A stretch of DNA of 25,575 nucleotides, from assembly GCA_964387325.1 (NCBI GenBank), contig CAYLYE010000075.1, forward strand, positions 1 through 25,575, read 5' to 3'. Positions 9,177 through 17,000 of the stretch are shown piece after piece. The position numbers and the translations under genes were made by a program. Positions within the stretch are counted from its first letter, which is position 1; every line of letters starts with the position of its first letter. A model generated the notes under the pieces. It had not been told where the DNA came from. It made no database searches and saw only the letters and a list, made by a program, of their open reading frames with translations. This DNA is from CAZZBK01 sp964387325. Lineage in GTDB: Bacteria; Planctomycetota; Planctomycetia; Pirellulales; PNKZ01.

Positions 9177-10559
9177 TTACAGGTTGAGAAACAATTCGTC
9201 GATGTGAATCAGGTACTTGAGGTTAAAGACCCACCGCAGCACCATCTTCAGCGGCAGCGAGGCCATCATCAGCAACAAGTTGGCCATCAGCATGTAGCGG
9301 ATGAACCCCATCTTCACGAACATTTTGCGAAAGATTGTCAGCGCCATCATCGGCGGCAGCACAATCAAATAGGCCAACGTGAGCACAATGCCCGGGCTCT
9401 CGCGAACCAGGATCACCCACGCGGTCTCCAGCATCCCCGCTCCTTGCGAGGCCTTCGGAAGCGGCATGTGCAACAGCCCGTTCCAGAAGTACTGCGACAG
9501 GTCGATATTGTTCTGCGCCAGCACCTTATGTGCGTCCCAGTATTCGAACGGGCCGAAGAAGTTCCAGTTCGGACCCCGGAGGAACGTACCCAAGATGATC
9601 AGCACGACCCAAAGTTCGAGGAAGCCGACCTGGAACACGAGATACGCAAAGGGGCGCTCTTCGATCGTATAGTAGCCGTTCCCCTTGCGGTTGTAGTCGA
9701 GGAACGGAATCGCGGCGAGGCCGAAGATCACAATGCTCGGCAATACCACGCCCGCCATCCACGGGTCGAAGTACACGAGCATCTCTTGCAAGCCCAGGAA
9801 GTACCAAGGGGCCTTCGAGGGATTGGGGGTCTTCACGCTACTGGCGGGTTCTTCGAGCGGAGCTTGCAGCACCAAACCCCAGATGAGCAGGAACGCGGTC
9901 AGGGCGATCATGCAGATCAGTTCGGTGTACACCAAGTCGGGCCACACCAGCACCTTCTCGTCTTCGGTCTTCTCGATCGGCGGCAACCCCTCGCGACGAC
10001 GATCGTCGTTAATCACCGCTTTGTGCGTGGCAAGCCACGTGAAAAAACCAAGCAGAAAGACCAAGCCCACGATCGGCACGTTATCGGGCTTGGCAACGAT
10101 CTCCGAGAAGTTCGGGTTCGTCATCGCCATGCCCATCAGGGCGAGCGCCATATTGAGCATCGTCCAGGCGACGGCCGGCTGCGAAAAAAATCGGCGGTAG
10201 ATAAAGAACACCGCGAGCAGCACGGACGAGCCTACGGTCAAAATCACTGGGCCCGACAAAAAGTCGATCAGGTGCATCACGGCGTGCCAGGCGTTGGCCA
10301 ACCACGGCTCGAACGGCGCGAAATGCCACTCGGGGAATGGGGAGCCGTCCATCGCAACCGGGGCAAAGAAGACGAAAATGCAGCCGACCAGGAACCACGT
10401 CATCACGTTCGTGATGGCGATGCCCCGAATGTGGCAGTAGGTCTTGATCGGTCCGCGTCGCCATAGCAACAGCGCGGCACCCCAGTTGAGCGCGCAGAGG
10501 CACAGATAGTACAGACCCAGTGGGCCTGCGGCCTTGGCGATAAAGTCAGCTCCGTGCAT
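9177..10559 (-). CDS. Cytochrome b C-terminal-half (subunit IV-like) membrane protein with extra N-terminal helices
   Basis: Quinol-oxidising-site subunit of the b6-type complex, 460 residues with about ten predicted membrane helices. The recognisable subunit IV-like domain starts near residue 205 (WPDLVYTELICM, then QAPLEEPA) and includes KAPWYFLGLQEMLVYFDPW. The canonical PEWY loop therefore reads A250-P251-W252-Y253, without the glutamate. About 200 residues with roughly five helices precede this domain, and two more helices follow near 385-440; neither belongs to plant or cyanobacterial subunit IV. No paired haem b histidines are obvious in the N-terminal part. ATG at 10559 is preceded by GAGG with eight-base spacing. 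The gene lies between the b6-like gene (82 bases upstream) and the octahaem gene. Confidence 0.88.
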   Translation of the reverse strand: MHGADFIAKAAGPLGLYYLCLCALNWGAALLLWRRGPIKTYCHIRGIAITNVMTWFLVGCIFVFFAPVAMDGSPFPEWHFAPFEPWLANAWHAVMHLIDFLSGPVILTVGSSVLLAVFFIYRRFFSQPAVAWTMLNMALALMGMAMTNPNFSEIVAKPDNVPIVGLVFLLGFFTWLATHKAVINDDRRREGLPPIEKTEDEKVLVWPDLVYTELICMIALTAFLLIWGLVLQAPLEEPASSVKTPNPSKAPWYFLGLQEMLVYFDPWMAGVVLPSIVIFGLAAIPFLDYNRKGNGYYTIEERPFAYLVFQVGFLELWVVLIILGTFLRGPNWNFFGPFEYWDAHKVLAQNNIDLSQYFWNGLLHMPLPKASQGAGMLETAWVILVRESPGIVLTLAYLIVLPPMMALTIFRKMFVKMGFIRYMLMANLLLMMASLPLKMVLRWVFNLKYLIHIDELFLNL

Positions 10560-10622
10560 GAACGATCCTCGTGCTCAAATGTCGCGGCGGGAGCGGGGCG
10601 ACAACCACCCCCAAGGCTCCGC

Positions 10623-10641
10623 GGCGAGCGAATGGCTCGCC
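10623..10641. repeat. Perfect hairpin abutting the cytochrome b6-like stop codon
   Basis: GGCGAGC (10623-10629) and GCTCGCC (10635-10641) pair perfectly around a five-base loop. On the transcribed strand the hairpin begins immediately after the TAA stop of the b6-like gene. No T-run follows, so it is more likely an intercistronic stability or processing element, or a dispersed palindromic repeat, than a terminator. Confidence 0.55.
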
Positions 10642-11415
10642 TTACAGTGGGCCACTAATGCCACCGTCTTTGCGCACGCGCCAAAAGTGAATGGCGATCA
10701 GCAATGAAGCGGCCAGCGGAATAGCGACACAGTGTAAAACGTAGAAGCGGTTCAAAGTTTCTTCGCCTACAAACCGCGCGCCGAGCAAGCCGAACCGCGC
10801 GTCCGAAGCGTTGGTAATCATGTCAATGCCCCCGGCCGTCAGCAATTGCTGGCCAGGACCCTCGTGACCCAAGAAGGGCGTCGCCCGAGCCATGTTCGAC
10901 CCGACCGTGATAGCCCAAATCGCCAATTGATCCCACGGCAACAAGTAGCCCGTGAACGACAACAGCAACGTAAGCAACAACAGAATCACACCCACGACCC
11001 AATTGAATTCACGCGGGGGCTTGTAACTACCGGTCAAAAAGACCCGGTACATATGCAGCCAAGTGGTGATCACCATCGCGTGCGCGCCCCAACGATGCAA
11101 CTCACGCAAGATCCCCAAACTGGTCACATCGCGCAGCGCGAGAATATCGTTGAACGCCCATTCGAGCGTCGGCCGGTAGTAGAACATCAACAGCACGCCC
11201 GTGATCGTCTCGACCAGGAACAGGAAGAACGTAATGCCCCCCATGCACCAGGTGTACGACAGCGCAATCCCTTGCTTCTTGACCGACACTGGATGCAAGT
11301 GCAGGAAGAAGTTGGTGAGCATGACCACGATCCGGTTACGCCGGTCGATGGGCATGGGATGCCGAAAAATGCTTTTCCAAACCTGCGAATTACGAATCGA
11401 TTCGCCTATGGACAT
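10642..11415 (-). CDS. Cytochrome b6-like subunit (N-terminal half of cytochrome b)
   Basis: Membrane diheme b subunit, 257 residues, four core helices. H107 and H121 form the first ligand series (HRW...WLH, 14 apart) and H228 and H243 the second (15 apart), the b6-type rather than mitochondrial bc1 spacing. C57 in YTWCMGGIT aligns with the cysteine that binds haem c_n in cytochrome b6. Further b6 hallmarks are FYYRPT, GSYKPPRE, TGYLLPWDQ and the C-terminal KDGGISGPL. ATG at 11415 is chosen because the family N-terminus fits there; the frame extends to 11520 but those 35 residues look non-native. No strong Shine-Dalgarno is visible. It follows the Rieske gene after a 210-base gap containing a hairpin. 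Confidence 0.93.
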   Translation of the reverse strand: MSIGESIRNSQVWKSIFRHPMPIDRRNRIVVMLTNFFLHLHPVSVKKQGIALSYTWCMGGITFFLFLVETITGVLLMFYYRPTLEWAFNDILALRDVTSLGILRELHRWGAHAMVITTWLHMYRVFLTGSYKPPREFNWVVGVILLLLTLLLSFTGYLLPWDQLAIWAITVGSNMARATPFLGHEGPGQQLLTAGGIDMITNASDARFGLLGARFVGEETLNRFYVLHCVAIPLAASLLIAIHFWRVRKDGGISGPL

Positions 11416-11500
11416 GCCTGAAACTACTTTCGCAACAAGGCCAATAAACGGGTCAGGACCAACCGAGGACACAAACACCCTGGACACACACGACCCGCTC

Positions 11501-11523
11501 GCGATGCCGCAGACAGGCATCGC
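11501..11523. repeat. Perfect hairpin in the Rieske to cytochrome b gap
   Basis: GCGATGCC (11501-11508) and GGCATCGC (11516-11523) are perfect reverse complements around a seven-base loop. It lies in the 210-base gap between the Rieske stop and the cytochrome b start. No T-run follows on the minus strand, so a simple intrinsic terminator is unlikely; an mRNA processing or stability element is possible. The rest of the gap (11416-11625) shows no gene. Confidence 0.6.
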
Positions 11524-11625
11524 CTCGCGTCGTCCAACGGGTCCTACAAGGATGAAAAGGGTCGCTATCGTTCGTCATCACCGCTTGCCTGACCGAGAGA
11601 TCAGTCACACCAGCGGCGACAGAAC

Positions 11626-12648
11626 TTAGACCGAGACATAACAGGCCGGATCGGCCCATTGACCAAGCTCTTCTTGGAACAGCTTGCTCTTGTCGACCTC
11701 CAACTGACCATCGTCGGCTAAGCGAATGGCATAGCGTTCGAGCGGTCGCGGAGCAGGCCCTTCAAAATTGATTCCATCCTTATAAAAACCGCTGCCGTGG
11801 CAGGGACACTTGAACTTTTGTTCGCCTTCGAGCCAGTTCGGCGTGCAGCCTAGATGCGTGCAGACGGTGCGAATCGCCACGATCTGCCGCTGCCCGGCAT
11901 ACTCGGCGTTCACGACCCAAATGCCGAACAAGGCCTTGAACTTTTCTTCCACCTTACCCGGCGGAAAATCATTCGGTGGGCCAACCTTAAACTTGCTCGG
12001 CGGCTCGGTGAGAATATTCGGGAACATGAAGCGGGCAAGCCCCAACGTCCAGAGCCCCGTCGTCGCACTCAGCGACGTAAAGCCCAACGCCAGGAACGAG
12101 CCGAAAATCAGCGACACCACGCCGCGACGCTCTTCGGTCGTCGCCTTGACTGGCTTCGCCTTCGCGTACTCGGGCTTGACGGGCATCGGCGGCACAGGGC
12201 GCGCCGGCTTCGCTGCGGCTGGCTTCGCGGCCGCCTCGGCCTTGCTCACCGGCCCAGGCTTCGCGGGCTTGTCTGCCGAACCGGTCAGGATATTCGATGT
12301 GCTTTTGGCTTCCACCGGCGGAGCAACCGGCTCGGCGGGCTTATCAGCCTTAGCGACGGGCGCCGCTTTTGCAGTAGGCTTTTCCGCAGCGGGAGCGGAT
12401 TCCGCAGGAGCAGCCGCTTTTTGAGCGCGAGCCGCGGCCAGAATATCGGCCGTGCTGGGACGAGCGCCAGCCGCCGGCTTGGCGGGGGCATCCGCCTTCG
12501 CAGCCGCCGGCTTGGCCGCTGCTTTCGGCGGCTCAGCGGGCTTTGCTGCCGCGGGAGCAGCAGACGACGCGCCGCCAGAGCCCATGGCGCCTTGTTTACG
12601 AGCCAGAGCTAGGATTTCGGCCGTCGACAGCTTCGGTTTATCAGCCAT
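11626..12648 (-). CDS. Rieske iron-sulfur protein with long repetitive N-terminal tail
   Basis: High-potential [2Fe-2S] subunit that takes the first electron from quinol. The cluster-binding motifs are C263-T-H265-L-G-C268 and C281-P-C283-H284-G-S: ligands C263, H265, C281, H284, with C268 and C283 for the disulfide. A single membrane helix (about 177-205) is preceded by R174-R175, a possible Tat-type signal anchor but without a full FLK-like consensus. Before it lie about 170 residues rich in Ala, Lys and Pro, predicted cytoplasmic, with a short motif occurring about three times (STAEILALARKQ at 8-19, STADILAAARAQ at 65-76, a shorter STSNIL at 116). Typical Rieske proteins are about 180-200 residues, so the tail accounts for the extra length. 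It is the first gene of the respiratory cluster. Confidence 0.94.
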   Translation of the reverse strand: MADKPKLSTAEILALARKQGAMGSGGASSAAPAAAKPAEPPKAAAKPAAAKADAPAKPAAGARPSTADILAAARAQKAAAPAESAPAAEKPTAKAAPVAKADKPAEPVAPPVEAKSTSNILTGSADKPAKPGPVSKAEAAAKPAAAKPARPVPPMPVKPEYAKAKPVKATTEERRGVVSLIFGSFLALGFTSLSATTGLWTLGLARFMFPNILTEPPSKFKVGPPNDFPPGKVEEKFKALFGIWVVNAEYAGQRQIVAIRTVCTHLGCTPNWLEGEQKFKCPCHGSGFYKDGINFEGPAPRPLERYAIRLADDGQLEVDKSKLFQEELGQWADPACYVSV

Positions 12649-13005
12649 GCCTGATTCTCAACTCTAAGTGACGCTTCCGTTTGCGCCCATCAAGCCTGTT
12701 CGTTATCGAACTCAACACAGAGCCGAACGACACGTCCCTGGGTCGAGATGGAATATTATCGGCAAAGTTTGTGACTTTTTTCACAAACCCCCAATGTTCT
12801 AACCAATCGGCAGCGTTTGTCAACCCATCTTGAGTCACTTACGCCGCTAATCTCTCACTATCGGTAGCAATGAAAGCGATAAAGTACTGACATTCAGGAA
12901 GTCTGACAAGGGATGCGCGGTTACGATTCCGCGTAGTTGATTCCATTCGCCTCGATTCTCCACGTATTAAAGGCTCTTCACCCTCTCTTCATTCACGGTT
13001 TTATT
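12649..13005. other. Divergent intergenic region between the Rieske and cyclase genes
   Basis: This 357-base gap separates two divergently transcribed genes and must hold promoters for both. The palindrome at 12768-12787 and the GATAAT hexamer are the only clear elements. A five-base CGCGG/CCGCG stem around 12915-12933 is weak. No convincing small gene was found. Confidence 0.6.
12768..12787. promoter_or_regulatory. CRP/FNR-superfamily-type palindrome upstream of the bc cluster
   Basis: TTTGTGA (12768-12774), six bases, TCACAAA (12781-12787): a perfect palindrome that contains the classical CRP form TGTGA-N6-TCACA. It lies 120 bases upstream of the Rieske start and about 220 bases upstream of the divergent cyclase start. 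A GATAAT hexamer on the minus strand (12755-12760) could be a -10 box about 20 bases from the centre. Such a position would fit repression or an alternative promoter as well as activation. The regulator is unknown. Confidence 0.6.
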
Positions 13006-14010
13006 ATGCCTGGTCTCGATTGGCCTGCTCTGGAAAACTTCACGCATCGCGATCCCGGCGGACGCGGTGTCGTCGCACGTCATGCCAACGCTGAATTCCT
13101 CGACGCCGGGCAACTCGCGCGCGCCGCTCAAGAACTCGCCGAGCACGGCCGCGCCGTCGGCATTGTCACCGGATTCACCATCGCCGATGCCGAGCCTCCT
13201 GCCGCCGAGACCGATGGCCCGCCAGGGGCTCTGTACCTCGCGCGCGTGTTTCACAAGCTGGGCATCGAGGTGCGGTTGCTCTGCGACTCGTTTGCCACGC
13301 CACTGCTCGTCGAAGGCTGTCGCACGGTTGGAGTGCCAACGCCCTGCGTGCATGAGTTGCCCATCGCGCCGCGAAACGACGATCATGATTGGCTCGATGC
13401 CGCGATCCAAACTCGCAACGGAGTTCTCTCGCACCTGATCGCCATCGAGCGCGTGGGGCCGAGCCACACGCTGGACTCACTCACCGCGCAGACACGCGAC
13501 TCGGCAGCGCCCGTTGAGACGTTCGTGGCCGAGGTCCCGCTCGAATCGCGCGACGTGTGCCACTCGATGCGCGGGATCCCGATCTCGCACCTGACCGCAC
13601 CGGCGCAGCGACTCTTCGAGTTGCCGGGCCGACCGTATCGTACGATCGGCATTGGCGACGGCGGCAACGAGATCGGCCTGGGATGCATCCCCTGGGAGGT
13701 ATTGCGCAGCGTGATCGCTCGAGGCCCGGCTGGTAAAATCGCCTGCCGCATCGCGACCGATCACCTCTTACTGGCCGGCGTGAGCAATTGGGCCGGATAC
13801 GCGCTCGGCGCCGCCGTCGCTGCCTTACGCGGACAACAAGACTTAATCTCCGAGTGGACGGACGCCGATGAGCGAATCTTGCTCGAACGACTCGTCGCCG
13901 CGGGTGCAGTCGACGGCGTCACCAAGCAGCGCACCGCGACCGTCGACGGTTTGAGTTGGGACGACTACGTCGAAGTATTTAACGCCATTCGACGACAACT
14001 GAGCGCGTGA
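13006..14010 (+). CDS. D-glutamate cyclase-like protein (DUF4392 family)
   Basis: Protein of 334 residues similar in motifs to the C-terminal domain of mammalian D-glutamate cyclase (DGLUCY), which converts D-glutamate to 5-oxo-D-proline. Seen motifs are an early GRGV, IVTGFTIADAEPPAAETDGP, GALYLARVFHKLG, IERVGPS, MRGIPISHLTAPAQRLFE, the glycine-rich IGIGDGGNEIG (214-224) and GVSNWAGYALG. The order and spacing fit the family. The frame is open from 12937, but the family-like N-terminus begins at ATG 13006; no clear ribosome binding site precedes either, so the start is uncertain. It is divergent from the respiratory cluster and alone on its strand. The substrate is not proven from sequence. 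Confidence 0.82.
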   Translation: MPGLDWPALENFTHRDPGGRGVVARHANAEFLDAGQLARAAQELAEHGRAVGIVTGFTIADAEPPAAETDGPPGALYLARVFHKLGIEVRLLCDSFATPLLVEGCRTVGVPTPCVHELPIAPRNDDHDWLDAAIQTRNGVLSHLIAIERVGPSHTLDSLTAQTRDSAAPVETFVAEVPLESRDVCHSMRGIPISHLTAPAQRLFELPGRPYRTIGIGDGGNEIGLGCIPWEVLRSVIARGPAGKIACRIATDHLLLAGVSNWAGYALGAAVAALRGQQDLISEWTDADERILLERLVAAGAVDGVTKQRTATVDGLSWDDYVEVFNAIRRQLSA

Positions 14011-14060
14011 AGCGTTGCCATATCGACCTGTGCTGATTAACTCAGAGAATGGTTAACCAC

Positions 14061-14082
14061 AGAGGCCCCTCTTCTATTTTTT
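14061..14082 (+). terminator. Weak possible terminator after the cyclase gene
   Basis: A short AGAG/CTCT stem (14061-14072) is followed by a T-run (14077-14082). The stem is only four base pairs with a four-base loop and overlaps the stop of the convergent gene, so this is a weak call. Confidence 0.2.
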
Positions 14083-17000
14083 CAGTGAGGTCATGTACTC
14101 GACAATGTCGACCAGATTTTGGGCGTTGAGCACCTTCTGAATGTCAGCCGGCATAATCGAGATTTTCGACTTCTCCATCTGCTCAATGTTCTTGCGAGCA
14201 ACGGTGCGGACGATCGACTCGGCGTTCTTGATCGTGACGTCGGCGGCGGTCTCGCTCACCTTTAGACCGGTGAGTGTGGTGCCGTCGTCGAGCGCGAGGA
14301 TGTAGGACTCGTAGTTGTGGCTGATGCCCGCGCTGGGGTCGAGAATCGAGACGAGCATCGCTTCCTTGCTGAGCTTGCTGCCGATTTCCGACAAGTCGGG
14401 GCCGACGTCCTTCCCTTCGCCGCGCACCTTGTGACACTTGGCGCAGGTGCCGGTCGTAGCGAACAATTGCTTGCCGCGATTGGCGTCCCCCTTTTGTTTG
14501 ACGAGGTCGGACAGCGGCGGCAGCGGCTTCTTGTCAGCGCCGCTGGGCAATTGCAAATGCTTCGCGGCCGAGGTGCGAATGGCCGCATCGCTGCTCACGA
14601 GCAGCACGTTGGCTGCGGCGAACTTCAAATCACTCGGCAGCTTCTCGCTCGTGACCAGCTCGATGAGGAATTTCTCCCCCGCCTTGTTACGACCGAGTGC
14701 CTGTACCGCCGCACTACGCACCCCCAACGGACGATTCGTGTCGGTCACCAATGGCTCGAACCAGTTATTGAGCTTGGCCCCGCCGGCGTAGCCGACGGCT
14801 CGGGCAACCCTCGCCGCCTTGTTTTCGTCCTTGTCCTGCATGAGTTGCTGCAACGACTCTTGCTCGCCGAACTTGAGGAGCATGCCGGCCACGCGCACCG
14901 CGGCAGTGTCGTCGGCCGTGGTGAGAATGATCTGCACCAGATCGTCTCGTTTCTCCTTGAGTCCGGCGCGGTCGACGAGCGCGAGGTAATCATCGCTGCC
15001 AGGGGCAAGCCGCGAGAGATAACCGAGCACCGCTTCCTTGACTCGCGGCGCGTCGACCACGTTCGCGTTGGGAAGTCGGAGCAGCGCCTTGGCAACACTC
15101 GTTTGCAAGGCTGCTGAGTTACCGCCCGCGGGGACGTCTAGCAACGATTGCAAGGCGGCGTCCTTGTCTCCTTGGTAGAGGTCGAACGCCCGAAAGTACC
15201 GGGGCAGATCCCCTTCACTCGTGGCGGGGCTGCGGATCGCGGCGGCCAACAGTTGCGGCGTCTGCTTACCTCGGCTGCGCCAGATGATGTCGCGCCCGCC
15301 TCGGGTCGAGAGCGGATCTTTAACCTTGGCCAAATAAGCATCAAGACAGGCATCCCAATGTCGGGCCGCCCCGATGCCAAGGGCTTCGAGGTACCAGCGA
15401 TCGTCGCCATCGTGTTGAGCGGCGAGCGTGGCCCAAATGTCGCTCACGGCCGGCGAGGTGCTCAGGTGCAAGGCGATGGCCAGTTCGCGACGCACCTCCG
15501 GAGCGGGGTCCTGTGCCAGCGACGAGAGCGAGGCCACGTCGAGCTTCAATTGCCGAGCGAGGCGAATGCCCACCGTGCGAATGTCGGCGTCGCGATCCGT
15601 GATCGCCTTCGACACGACGGTCGGCCCTTGACCGGCGATCTTGCCCAGGCACCAAAGCGCGCGGGCCTTCATACGCGGGCTATCGGTTTCGTCAGCCAGC
15701 TTCGAGAGTGCCGGCACGACGGCTTGGCCTTGAGCGTGTAATTTGTGCAGCGCGGTCCAGGCGAGGTACCGCACTGAGTTGCACGGGTTCTGCAAAGCCG
15801 CGATCGCCCCGCCGAGGTTGTCATAGTCGTATTTCGGCACTTTGTATGTGTCCTTACCACCGACACCCGTGACGCGGAACAGACGCCCTCGGTCGAGGTC
15901 TTGCTGGTTGTGGCCACCCACGCCCGGATCGTACCAATCGCTGACGAACACGCTCCCGTCGGGAGCCACGCCCACGTCGGCGGGGCGGAACCAGTTGTCT
16001 CGCGCGCCTTGCAGCAGATCGACCGAGCCGGCCGTGTAACCCGCGCCGTACTTTTTCGCCGGGTAGGCGCGGACCACGCTGGGGCCCGCATCGCAGTGAA
16101 TCACCTGATCCCAAAACACCTTGGGAAGCGAGCGGCCCTCGTAGACCAGGATACCGGTCGGCGAGCCCGCCCCGGTCTGAAGCAAATTGGGCATCACGCC
16201 CGGGTCGTTCAAGTGCCAGTGCATGAGCGGCACTTCGCCCTCGATATTCTCGCGCGGGGTGCGCCAGCCCGAACCGGTAAACTCCTGGCGGTAACCGTAG
16301 TTGCCGTACTCCATCACGAAGTTGATCCGCACGCCGCGGTTGCCATCGTCGTCGTTGTCGCTCTGCCAGAGGGTGCCAAAGCTATCGACGGCGACTTCGT
16401 AGTTGTTGCGGAAATTGTGGGCCAGCGTCTCGAACTCGCTGCCGTCCGCGTTGCAGCGGAAAGGCATGCCACCCCAGTACGGCTTGCCGCCGTCGCTCAC
16501 CACATTGCCGGCGAGATCCACGACCGGCTTGCCATCCTTGTCGCAGACCCGCTTGCCAGTGTTGCCAAAGTTCCAGTACAGCTTGCCGTCCGGCCCAAAG
16601 AGAAACGAGTGGGCCGAGTGGTCGTGCTGTGGGTCGCCAACGTTCGAGAACAGCAACTCTTTGCGGTCGGGCTTGTCGTCGCCGTCGGTATCGGTGAACA
16701 CGAAGATGTTCGGCGAGCAGGAGACAATCACCTGATTGCCGAGCACACACAGACCAATGGCCGAGTTGATGTCGACCCCCTGATAAAAGACCGTCGACTT
16801 ATCGGCCTTGCCGTCGCCATTGGTGTCTTCGAGAATGAGGATGCGGTCACCATCTTTGCGCGTACCATTGTGACGGCGGTAGTTCATCACCTCGCAGACC
16901 CAAATGCGGCCGCGGTGATCGATATCCAAGTTGGTCAGGTTGAGCGTCATGGGCTCCGAGGCGAACAAGACCGCTTCGCAGCCGGCAGCAACGTCGAGCC

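Noticed and set aside
11416..11520. Upstream extension of the cytochrome b6-like gene
   Set aside because: The extra 35 residues do not resemble a family N-terminus and the coding sequence crosses the 11501-11523 hairpin; the ATG at 11415 fits b6 proteins.
12910..12935. T-arm-like stem CGCGG...CCGCG suggesting a tRNA remnant
   Set aside because: The loop is eight bases rather than seven and no acceptor, anticodon or D arm could be found around it.
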